64,000 nucleotides of DNA from Xylanibacter ruminicola (GTDB taxonomy: Bacteria > Bacteroidota > Bacteroidia > Bacteroidales > Bacteroidaceae), in the NCBI RefSeq assembly GCF_900142525.1, contig NZ_FRBD01000004.1, positions 1 through 64,000 of the forward strand. Reading direction: 5' to 3'. Made by a program: the position numbers and the translations under genes. How positions within the stretch are numbered: position 1 is the stretch's first letter; every line of letters begins with the position of its first letter. Positions 37,312 through 47,665 of the stretch are shown here, piece by piece. The notes under the pieces were generated by a model. That model made no database searches, had not been told where the DNA came from, and was given only the letters and a program-made list of their open reading frames with translations.

Positions 37312-38931
37312 ATGAATATGAAAATCAAGAAATATCTGTATCTGTTTGCTGCCATGGGCGCAATAACGCTTACTTCATGCAATGGCATGGAGAATGCTCC
37401 TGGCAACGAGTTTACCGATGCTAACTTCTGGAAGTCGCCAGATAGAGCACAGTACATTGTGAACATGGCCTATTCCCAGATGTATAATTCAGACCGCATG
37501 TGGAAGGACGAGTCGCTGAGCGATAACATGATCGACGGTCGCTCGGCTACCGACCAGCGTCTGATGCGTATGGGGCAGGCCACTCCCACAACAGGCATCT
37601 TCAGCAGTGAGTGGAAGAGTCTGTATGGTGGTATCAAAACCTGCCACGTGTTCCTCGAAAATATCGATGAAATCACCATCGATGCAGCCAAGAAGGCACG
37701 TATGATTGCCGAGATCCGTTTCATCCGCGCCTATATCTTCTTCCGTCTTACCAATCTGTATGGCGATATTCCTTTCTTCACGAAGGATATCACTGTCGAA
37801 GAGTCGAACACCATCGGTCGCACATCGCATGCCGAGGTGATGGCGTTCATCCATCAGGAGCTGAACGACATTATCAACGACCTGCCCTCGCGCAATGAGT
37901 TGCCCGAGAGCGAGAACGGAAAGATTACCAAAGGTGCTGTTATTGCCTTCCAGGCCCGTGCCTACCTGATGGATAGCGATTGGAGTAACGTACAGCGCTA
38001 TTGTGAGATGCTTATCAATCAGCCCGAGACTTACGGCACTTATGCACTGTTCCCAAGCTATCGCGGACTGTTTGAGGAAGATAACGAGTATAACCAGGAG
38101 GTGATTCTCGACCGTGCCTACGTGCGTAACCTGCTGACATGGGGCGAGATTCTCGACATGGTGCCTCTGAGCCGTGGTGGTCGTGTGGCCGACCGCGTGC
38201 CACAGCAGTCGCTGATCGACAACTATCTTACTGCTACCGGTTATACGATTGATGAGGCTGGCACCGACTACGATCCAAACCACCCTTACGATAACCGCGA
38301 CCCACGCCTCACAGCAACCATCATCTATGATAACTACGACTGGAGTGCAAATGTAAACGATGGCTCGAAAGGCGAGGTTATCCACATTGACCCTGCTGGC
38401 GACAATACCGTTGACACCTACATTGGTACAGGTAGCAACACCACAGCCACCGGTTATTACGTACGTAAGTGGTTTGCCCCACAGGCTACTGGCGACATGA
38501 ACTCAGGACTGAACATCATCATGTTCCGCTATGCCGACATCCTGTTGATGGAGGCTGAGGCCAAGCTTGAGCAGAACCAGCTGACCGCCGATGTATGGAA
38601 CCACACCATACGTTCTATCCGTGAGCGTGCTGGCTTCAAGACCGCTAAGGCACTTGACTTCCCCGAAGGTAAGTCGCAGGCCGAGCTCCGCCAGATTCTG
38701 CGTAACGAGCGTCGCAGCGAGTTGGCTCTCGAGGGCCTGCGCTGGTACGATATCAAGCGCTGGAAGGCAGGTACTGAGTACCTCACACAGCAGGTAAGAG
38801 GCGCTAGCTTCACCCACGACATTCCCTGGAAGTTCTCGTTCAACGAGAATCGCGACTACCTCTGGGCTGTTCCACAGAGTCAGATTGACCTCAATCCTAA
38901 CTTAGGTCAGAACCCAGGCTATGGCAATTAA
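37312..38931 (+). CDS. SusD/RagB-type surface glycan-binding lipoprotein (mannan locus)
   Basis: A 539-residue protein with lipobox LTSCNG near residue 24 and a SusD-like TPR fold: AEIRFIRAYIFFRLTNLYGDIPFF, KGAVIAFQARAYLMD and the C-terminal ELALEGLRWYDIKRWK motif. It caps the SusC barrel at the cell surface and binds the incoming glycan. Either of two close ATG codons (37312, 37318) gives a good signal. It lies 10 bases after SusC. Confidence 0.95.
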   Translation: MNMKIKKYLYLFAAMGAITLTSCNGMENAPGNEFTDANFWKSPDRAQYIVNMAYSQMYNSDRMWKDESLSDNMIDGRSATDQRLMRMGQATPTTGIFSSEWKSLYGGIKTCHVFLENIDEITIDAAKKARMIAEIRFIRAYIFFRLTNLYGDIPFFTKDITVEESNTIGRTSHAEVMAFIHQELNDIINDLPSRNELPESENGKITKGAVIAFQARAYLMDSDWSNVQRYCEMLINQPETYGTYALFPSYRGLFEEDNEYNQEVILDRAYVRNLLTWGEILDMVPLSRGGRVADRVPQQSLIDNYLTATGYTIDEAGTDYDPNHPYDNRDPRLTATIIYDNYDWSANVNDGSKGEVIHIDPAGDNTVDTYIGTGSNTTATGYYVRKWFAPQATGDMNSGLNIIMFRYADILLMEAEAKLEQNQLTADVWNHTIRSIRERAGFKTAKALDFPEGKSQAELRQILRNERRSELALEGLRWYDIKRWKAGTEYLTQQVRGASFTHDIPWKFSFNENRDYLWAVPQSQIDLNPNLGQNPGYGN

Positions 38932-38969
38932 TCAATAAGTAATCATAAAACAAAAAAGCAATAATAACT

Positions 38970-40094
38970 ATGAATAAGAATTATATCAAGGCATTTGCCC
39001 TGTTTGGCGCATTGCTAACCATTTCATCCTGCACATCCGACATGGAGTTCAAGGATACTCAAGTATCAGCTATCACTCAGCTCTACGAGCCAGCCGATGG
39101 CAAGAGTGTAACCCTTCAGGCCTCATCTACCGCCTCAACCTACTTTGAATGGGAGGCAGCCAAGGCCGAAGACAGCGGCTCGCCTCTATACGAGGTAGCC
39201 TTCTACAAGGAGGGCGAGAGCACACCTATCTACAAGGTGCTTTCGGATAAGAACGGTATGATGAACAGCGCTACCATCACCCACAAGACACTGAATAAGG
39301 TGGCTGCTGCTGCCGGATTCAAGGGCGGTGCCAGCGGTAAGGTAAGCTGGTCGATCATTGCCTCACGCGGTTTGAACCAGGCCGAGTCAACCGTAAAGCA
39401 TCAGCTGAATATCACCTCACTCGAAGGCTTCGACGAGATTCCTTCTGCTTTGTATATCATCGGCGACGGTGCCGAGAGTGGCAGTGCTTTCTCTTCACCC
39501 GAGCAGGGCGTTTACGAGATATTCACCAAACTTGAGGGTGGCAAGAGCTATCAGTTCTGCAGTACCAGCAACGGTGAGGGCACCATCTTCTCACTCGATG
39601 GATTGAAGCTGCGTGAGGGGGGCTCAACTACCGCTCCTGCTACTGGTGTTTACCGTCTAGTACTCGATTTCAACGTTGCTTCGGCTACTATCCGCGAAAT
39701 CAAGAGCATCGGTCTGTTCTTCTGTCCAAACAATAACATCATGTTCGACCTGCCATACGCTGGCAACGGCGAGTTCTCAGGCGTTGGTGTCGTTGCCTTC
39801 AAGCAGGAGGGCTGGGGACGTGATGAGCGTTATAAGTTCTTGATGGAGTATGCCGATGGCACCACACAGTACTGGGGTACTAAGAATGGTACCGACTCTC
39901 GTCCTGGCGGTCTGGCCCCCGAGGATCCTTACTATTATATGATGGAGACCGGCAATAACCAGTGGGATGACAAGTGGAAGTTCGATGGCGATTTCGATGG
40001 TGGTGAAGATGGTCCTCATCCTGGTGTAAAGACCCGTATCACAGTTATCTTCCATGGTGCAAACTATACCCACCATGTGGAACTGGCCAATTAA
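38970..40094 (+). CDS. SusE/SusF-type surface glycan-binding lipoprotein (mannan locus)
   Basis: A 374-residue protein with lipobox ISSCTS (cysteine near residue 22). The N-terminal SusE domain (about 30-150) has LYEPADGKSVTLQASSTASTYFEWEAA. It is followed by two beta-sandwich modules with IPSALYIIGDGAESG and YRLVLDFNVASATI. SusE/F-like proteins bind glycans on the cell surface but have no catalytic role. Position in the operon between SusD and GH76 supports this. Confidence 0.85.
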   Translation: MNKNYIKAFALFGALLTISSCTSDMEFKDTQVSAITQLYEPADGKSVTLQASSTASTYFEWEAAKAEDSGSPLYEVAFYKEGESTPIYKVLSDKNGMMNSATITHKTLNKVAAAAGFKGGASGKVSWSIIASRGLNQAESTVKHQLNITSLEGFDEIPSALYIIGDGAESGSAFSSPEQGVYEIFTKLEGGKSYQFCSTSNGEGTIFSLDGLKLREGGSTTAPATGVYRLVLDFNVASATIREIKSIGLFFCPNNNIMFDLPYAGNGEFSGVGVVAFKQEGWGRDERYKFLMEYADGTTQYWGTKNGTDSRPGGLAPEDPYYYMMETGNNQWDDKWKFDGDFDGGEDGPHPGVKTRITVIFHGANYTHHVELAN

Positions 40095-40109
40095 TAGCTT
40101 TTTCTCCTT

Positions 40110-41249
40110 ATGCGAAAGATCATTTTGGTTTTATTACCGCTTCTCTGCAGCTCTATGCTGCAGAGTTGCGGTCATTCTGATGAGAACGAGCCAGCCCCTG
40201 CGCCAACTCCCGAAAAGGTGGCTTGGAACCAGGTGGCCGAAGACGCTACACAGGCACTCATCACCCATTTCTGGAATAATCGTGAAGGGTACTTCAACAC
40301 CATGCCAGACCTGTCCGACACAGAAAACAATCAATATTGGCCCCAGGCCCATGCCATGGATGTGGTTATCGATGCCTATCTGCGTACGGGCAATGCCGGT
40401 TACCGCAACCTGTTCGACAAGTGGCTTGAAGGCATCAAAAAGAAGGCAGGCAACAGTTATTTCAACGATTTCTACGACGATGAGGAGTGGATTTGTCTGA
40501 CCATGCTGCGCCTATACGACTGCACGAAAGAGCAGAAGTATCTGGACACAGCACAGAGTCTTTGGAGCGATATCCAGCAGGCTTGGAACACCAAGTACTG
40601 CGGCGGCGGTATGGCTTGGCGCAAAAGTCAGCCATGGAGCAAGAACGCCTGTAGCAACGGCCCTGCCGGCATCATTGCGGCACGTATGTACAACATACAG
40701 CACAAGGAGGCCGACCTGCAGTTGGCCAAGAACATCTACAACTGGGAGCGCGACAACCTCTATGCAGCCGGCACAGGTGCTGTCTACGACAGTATGAACG
40801 GTCAGAACGGCAATAGCGTTACCACGTGGGTGTTTACCTATAACCAGGGTACGTTCGTTGGTATGTGCCACGAGTTGTATAAGATTACCGGCGAGAAGCT
40901 TTACCTGCGCGATGCCGTCAAGGCTGCGTCGTACACGCTGTCGAGTCTTTCTGACTTGTCGGAGAGTGTTCTCAAGGATGAGGGCACAGGCGATGGCGGC
41001 CTGTTTAAGGGCATCTTTGTGCGTTATTTCGCCCTGCTCATCCAAGATCCTAATATCGATACTACCGATAAAACGCGCTTTGTGGCTTTCCTGAACCACA
41101 ATGCCAACACATTAAAAGATAAAGGAACCAGTGCGCTGAATCTCTTTGGCTGCAACTGGGCCCGCAAGGACTCGGGTACCGATTTGGGTACTCATGTTAG
41201 CGGGTGCGTACTGCTTGAGGCAGCAGCAACCATCAATGGTGCCAATTAG
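40110..41249 (+). CDS. GH76 endo-alpha-1,6-mannanase, lipoprotein
   Basis: A 379-residue protein with lipobox LQSCGH (cysteine near residue 20) and an acidic, proline-rich linker that fits export to the cell surface. The (alpha/alpha)6 barrel carries the catalytic pair Asp123-Asp124 in NDFYDDEEW, the family's hallmark, plus YCGGGMAWRK and NGPAGIIAARMY. GH76 enzymes cut the alpha-1,6 backbone of yeast mannan outside the cell and feed SusC/SusD. Last gene of the operon; it ends 3 bases from the convergent HTCS stop with no visible terminator between. Confidence 0.93.
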   Translation: MRKIILVLLPLLCSSMLQSCGHSDENEPAPAPTPEKVAWNQVAEDATQALITHFWNNREGYFNTMPDLSDTENNQYWPQAHAMDVVIDAYLRTGNAGYRNLFDKWLEGIKKKAGNSYFNDFYDDEEWICLTMLRLYDCTKEQKYLDTAQSLWSDIQQAWNTKYCGGGMAWRKSQPWSKNACSNGPAGIIAARMYNIQHKEADLQLAKNIYNWERDNLYAAGTGAVYDSMNGQNGNSVTTWVFTYNQGTFVGMCHELYKITGEKLYLRDAVKAASYTLSSLSDLSESVLKDEGTGDGGLFKGIFVRYFALLIQDPNIDTTDKTRFVAFLNHNANTLKDKGTSALNLFGCNWARKDSGTDLGTHVSGCVLLEAAATINGAN

Positions 41250-41252
41250 GCA

Positions 41253-44200
41253 TCAGATGGTTTGCTGCTGCTCGCGGTATTCCTTGGGCGTCATACCAAA
41301 CTGTTTTCGGAATTCGGTGTAGAACTGCGAACGCGTGTTGAAACCCGTCTTGTAGATAATCTCCTGTATGGTTATTCCTGTTGTGGTGAGCAGTCGCGCT
41401 GCCACGTGAATACGATAACTCTTGATGTAATCCTTAGGTGTAGGAAGATTGGCATCGCTGAACTTCCTATAGAGATTACGCGGACTCATGCTCATCAGTT
41501 CTGCCAGCGCCTCTGGCGTGAGGTCTGAGTCGGCAAGATGCTCGTCAATCATCTGTGTCACCTCGTCGGCAAATCCACGACACTCCTTCGAGATGAGTTC
41601 GCCCGACGAGTAGATGTAGGCCGAGGCTGCCGAATTATAGTACTCGCGCAGCACGTTCCTGTTCTCTAACAGTCGGGTCACGGTGGCCTGCAGCAGGCTC
41701 AAACTGAAAGGCTTGCTGATGTAGACGTCGGCACCGCTCTCCAATCCCTCGATACGCTCCTCGTCGGAGGTCTTGGCCGACAGGATGATAAGCGGAATAT
41801 GCATGGTGTGCTTGTTGTTCTTTACCTGTTGGGTAAAGTCCAGTCCGTCGGTACCAGGCATCATAATATCGGTAATAATCAGGTCGGGCGTCTCTTCTTT
41901 CAGGTATGCCATGCCCTGTTCGGCATTGAGGGCCGTTAGCAGACGGTAGTCTGAAAGGCTGTCGGTAAGCAGGTCGAGTATATCCTGATTATCGTCGATG
42001 GCAAGAATAGTAGGTGTTCTGTCGCCAGCCATCTTCGGGTGCTGGTACGGCATGCGGGGCGCAGTGCTTGTCGTCGACGGAATGCTGATGGCCATGTCGG
42101 CATCCTGTTTGTCGGATGTCACCACCTCTTCGCTCACACCTGCTGGCAGCGGTTGTTCGGGCAGGAACACATTAAACTGGGCGTACTCGCCCACCTGGCT
42201 GTCAATCTCTATGCGACCGCCAAACAGCAGCGTCATATTATGGCAGATGGCCATACCAAGACCGTTGCGCGAGGTCTGGCCCATGTTCGGACTCTCTTCT
42301 ACACTGTCAAACACGGTATAGTAGTCGAAAATCCGCTGTCTGTCTTCGGGCGCAATGCCACGACCGGAGTTGTAGACCGAGAACAACAGGCCGTCGGCCT
42401 GTCGGGCCAGTCTTACCTTGATGGTGCCGGCACTCTTGGTGTATTTGAAGGCGTTCGAGATGAGATTACCCACAATACTCTTCAGCGCCTTATCATCGGA
42501 TGTCCATACGATACCCGGCTCAATGTCCTGCTGATAGATGATGTTGTTGCGCTCAGCCATCTCAGTGAAAGCATTCGAATAGTCGCTGATGACACCTGAC
42601 ACATCTACACGGCGCCAGCTGATGACGTGATGCCCCGAGGTCACACGACGGAAATCGATAATTTCCTGTATCAGACTGTTCAGTCGACTCAGGTTCTGTA
42701 TCACCTTGCCCACGTATTTCTTGACGAACGCATCGGCACCACTGTAGGCTAATATACGTTCGCAGGGACCGTAAATCAGCGTTAGTGGCGTGTTCAGCTC
42801 GTGCACCACGTTAGTCAGGAACTTCAGTTTCTCCTCGTAGAGCTCATCCTGATGTTGCTGGTCAAGTCGGGCCAATTCCATCTGCTGGTGCAACTTCTGG
42901 TTCTCGTACCAGTGGCGCGCTATGGCTATTATCAACGCTAAGCCTAACAGGGTGTAAAGCAGATAGGCCCACACGGTGCGGTAATAGGGCGGCTCTATGT
43001 CGATGTGCAGCTGCGAAACAGCTGTCTCCCTACCATCGAGCATATTTTTGGCCTTGACATAGAGTGTATGACTGCCTTCCGCCATCTGTGTAAACGAGAT
43101 AACGTTGCTCGAACCGTTGTCTATCCACTCGCCGCTATCGGTAAGTCGGTAGAGGTAATGGTAATATGGCTCTTCCAGATAGTTGAATGTGGCCAGACTG
43201 ATGGCAAACGTGTTCTGCGTGTGGTCGAGTGTCAAGATGGGGGCATCGCCGTCGCCATCCATAAACTCATTGATATTCTGCAGCTTTCCAAGAATGTCGA
43301 GCGCCGTAAAATCTATTTTCGACTCGTGCACCTGCTGACGTACCGTGGTGTCGCTCTTGATGGCCGTTAAGCCGTTTATTCCGCCAAAGAACAGCTCTGC
43401 CCCCTTGGCAAAAGCGGCTCCATCGCAGTATTCTGTCACGTCGAGCCCGCTGTTCATGCCGTACACTTTCATCACGGTACCGGTATTCGACAGTTGTACC
43501 AGTCCGCTGTTGGTTGTTGCCCAGACCTCGCCACTCAGACCTTTCGTAAAGGCATGTATGGTGTTGTTAGGCAGTCCGTCAGCGGTGCTCAACCGACGGG
43601 TTCGCCCGTGCTTATCTCGTATAAGAATGCCCATGCCTGTGCCTATCCACAGGTTATCGCCCACTGCGAGTAGCGCAAACACATCGTTCACACTAGGGTC
43701 TTGGGTCTGTAAAGTTGGAGGCACAGGTTTCAACTGGTTGTTATCAAACGTATAGAGTCCCTTTCCACGGTTGCCAAACCACCAACGGCCTTGCTCGTCG
43801 TGGGTCAGACAGAAGAAATAGTTAGATGACCCCTTACCACCGTCAACCACGTATCGACGCATGTTGGTAAGTCGCGGCTGTCCGTTTTCCACAGTGATGT
43901 CAGCCCGATAGATACCCGAGCCAAGCGTGGCCATCCACAGCTCGTTGCCCACCTCATGTATGTCAATAATCTGTTGAGGACGCGGATCTGATGGCACCGG
44001 ACTAATCGTTTTCGAGACATACGAGTAGTAGCAGATGCCATCGGCTCCACTTATCCAGAACCATGGATATTTGCTCTCAACCAGGCGATAGAGCACGTTG
44101 CTGGTCAGTCCGCTGTTCTGTTCTCTGAAAACTGTCTCGCCCAACTGACGTGGATTCTGATAGATACTGAATTGTGGCAAACGTATCAGTCCGTCGCCTT

Positions 44201-45257
44201 TTGTACCTATCCAGAGGTTGCCCTCACCATCCTTCAACAGCGTACGTATGGGGCACGACTTACCGGCACGTACTGATGTACTACGGAATGAGCGCATGGT
44301 GAGCGGCTCATCGCTATACATCAGCACGCCGCCACCATCGGAGCCAATCCATACGATATCGCCCAGACGGTCTTTGTGCAGGCAGAACACACCCGTCTCT
44401 ACCCCGAGGTCGATCATCTCAGCAGGCTTACCGGCCTTGCGGTTCACCTTCACCACACCACCTTCGGCAAATCCTATCATAAGCGATCCCTTGTATTGCA
44501 ACACATCGTTCACGTAGCCTCTACGCACCATCTCTGCAGCAAGTGTCATCTCATAGTGCATCGCCCGTGTGGTCAGGCTGTAACTGTATAGCTGTCCCTG
44601 GTCGGTCACCAAGTATTCGATATCGCCGTCGGGCACAGCTGTTATCAGCTGCATCTGCTGCAGCTTCTTAGGTTTGCCTATGGCATAAAGTCCTTTCTCT
44701 GTGCGTAGTGGATAAGCCACGATGCCATCGCTACAGAACAGCAGGAGCTCATTGTTAGTAACGGCAAAGTCGCATACATTCGTAATTTTCACGCCTTTCA
44801 ATGGCAGGGCATGCATGCTGCCATCGCGCTTGTCGATAAAGTTCAGTTTGTCGTCAGTCAGAATAAAACCATCGTTCTGTGGGTTCTTGCGTATTCTTCT
44901 GATACCTTGGAATTGCGGATAGAAGCGCACCGTCCGTCCCTTCTCAGTAACGATGTTCAGTCCATAGTTGGTAAGCACCCACGTTTTGTTTTCCTCTACG
45001 GTCAGCACATGTTCTATCAGGTTGCCATATAGGCGTTGACCAACGTTAAATGTGGTTAGCCATACGTTATGTCCATCGTAACTATTCAGTCCGTCGACAG
45101 TTCCAAAAAGCATCGTGCCGTTGGGTTGTTGTTCTATGGTCAATACAGAACTTGACGACAGCCCGTCGCCACTTGAAATATGCCTGATATTATATGCCTG
45201 TATATGCAGGATTCCAATACACAGCAACAGAAATCCAAAGAGAGATAATCTTTTCAT
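41253..45257 (-). CDS. Hybrid two-component sensor-regulator (HTCS) for alpha-mannan
   Basis: A 1334-residue regulator with signal peptide, propeller sensor (repeats of the type NLWIGT, about 25-690), Y_Y_Y domain (about 695-765), membrane helix (about 775-795), kinase with His819 in VVHELNTP and N box VGNLISNAFKYT, receiver with Asp1130 in TDIMMPGTDG, and a C-terminal AraC-type domain ending with SQFYTEFRKQFGMTPKEYREQ. It faces the GH76 gene tail to tail and is the likely sensor of manno-oligosaccharides. Its DNA-binding domain differs from that of the xylan HTCS, as expected for different operators. Promoter at 45294. Confidence 0.93.
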   Translation of the reverse strand: MKRLSLFGFLLLCIGILHIQAYNIRHISSGDGLSSSSVLTIEQQPNGTMLFGTVDGLNSYDGHNVWLTTFNVGQRLYGNLIEHVLTVEENKTWVLTNYGLNIVTEKGRTVRFYPQFQGIRRIRKNPQNDGFILTDDKLNFIDKRDGSMHALPLKGVKITNVCDFAVTNNELLLFCSDGIVAYPLRTEKGLYAIGKPKKLQQMQLITAVPDGDIEYLVTDQGQLYSYSLTTRAMHYEMTLAAEMVRRGYVNDVLQYKGSLMIGFAEGGVVKVNRKAGKPAEMIDLGVETGVFCLHKDRLGDIVWIGSDGGGVLMYSDEPLTMRSFRSTSVRAGKSCPIRTLLKDGEGNLWIGTKGDGLIRLPQFSIYQNPRQLGETVFREQNSGLTSNVLYRLVESKYPWFWISGADGICYYSYVSKTISPVPSDPRPQQIIDIHEVGNELWMATLGSGIYRADITVENGQPRLTNMRRYVVDGGKGSSNYFFCLTHDEQGRWWFGNRGKGLYTFDNNQLKPVPPTLQTQDPSVNDVFALLAVGDNLWIGTGMGILIRDKHGRTRRLSTADGLPNNTIHAFTKGLSGEVWATTNSGLVQLSNTGTVMKVYGMNSGLDVTEYCDGAAFAKGAELFFGGINGLTAIKSDTTVRQQVHESKIDFTALDILGKLQNINEFMDGDGDAPILTLDHTQNTFAISLATFNYLEEPYYHYLYRLTDSGEWIDNGSSNVISFTQMAEGSHTLYVKAKNMLDGRETAVSQLHIDIEPPYYRTVWAYLLYTLLGLALIIAIARHWYENQKLHQQMELARLDQQHQDELYEEKLKFLTNVVHELNTPLTLIYGPCERILAYSGADAFVKKYVGKVIQNLSRLNSLIQEIIDFRRVTSGHHVISWRRVDVSGVISDYSNAFTEMAERNNIIYQQDIEPGIVWTSDDKALKSIVGNLISNAFKYTKSAGTIKVRLARQADGLLFSVYNSGRGIAPEDRQRIFDYYTVFDSVEESPNMGQTSRNGLGMAICHNMTLLFGGRIEIDSQVGEYAQFNVFLPEQPLPAGVSEEVVTSDKQDADMAISIPSTTSTAPRMPYQHPKMAGDRTPTILAIDDNQDILDLLTDSLSDYRLLTALNAEQGMAYLKEETPDLIITDIMMPGTDGLDFTQQVKNNKHTMHIPLIILSAKTSDEERIEGLESGADVYISKPFSLSLLQATVTRLLENRNVLREYYNSAASAYIYSSGELISKECRGFADEVTQMIDEHLADSDLTPEALAELMSMSPRNLYRKFSDANLPTPKDYIKSYRIHVAARLLTTTGITIQEIIYKTGFNTRSQFYTEFRKQFGMTPKEYREQQQTI

Positions 45258-45293
45258 TTAGTTTATTAGTAATGCTAAATCTTTTTTCCGCCG

Positions 45294-45324
45294 CAAAGGT
45301 AGTGTAAATCATGCAAAATACAAA
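45294..45324 (-). promoter_or_regulatory. Promoter of the mannan HTCS
   Basis: Minus strand: -33 TTTG (45321-45324), 19 bases, -7 TACCTTTG (45294-45301). This near-consensus arrangement suggests constitutive expression of the sensor. The start codon is 36 bases beyond the box. Confidence 0.65.
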
Positions 45325-45365
45325 ATATTTTTCACTAAGAAATCATAATTATTGTACCAACAACT

Positions 45366-45399
45366 AGCGCCCCTGCCAGCTTAAGCTGAACAGGGGCGC
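45366..45399 (-). terminator. Hairpin downstream of the CE6-CE1 gene
   Basis: GCGCCCCTG (45367-45375) and CAGGGGCGC (45391-45399) are perfect 9-bp arms enclosing a second palindrome CAGCTTAAGCTG. It lies 26 bases past the stop of the CE6-CE1 gene. There is no real T-run, so termination is likely but not certain. Confidence 0.55.
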
Positions 45400-45425
45400 A
45401 TTAATTAAGGCATATAGAGATTGAT

Positions 45426-47569
<2,144 letters not shown>

Positions 47570-47600
47570 CTTGACTATATATGCACTTTTTTATCCGGTT

Positions 47601-47633
47601 TTTGAGTTTTTTTAAAATACTTTTGTATCTTTG
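47601..47633 (+). promoter_or_regulatory. Promoter of the TPR/PP2C gene
   Basis: -33 TTTG at 47601-47604 and -7 TATCTTTG at 47626-47633 with 21 bases between. The ATG at 47666 follows 32 bases later. No xylan operator on this strand. Confidence 0.65.
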
Positions 47634-47665
47634 CATCCGGAAACATCAATGACTTGAAACGATAT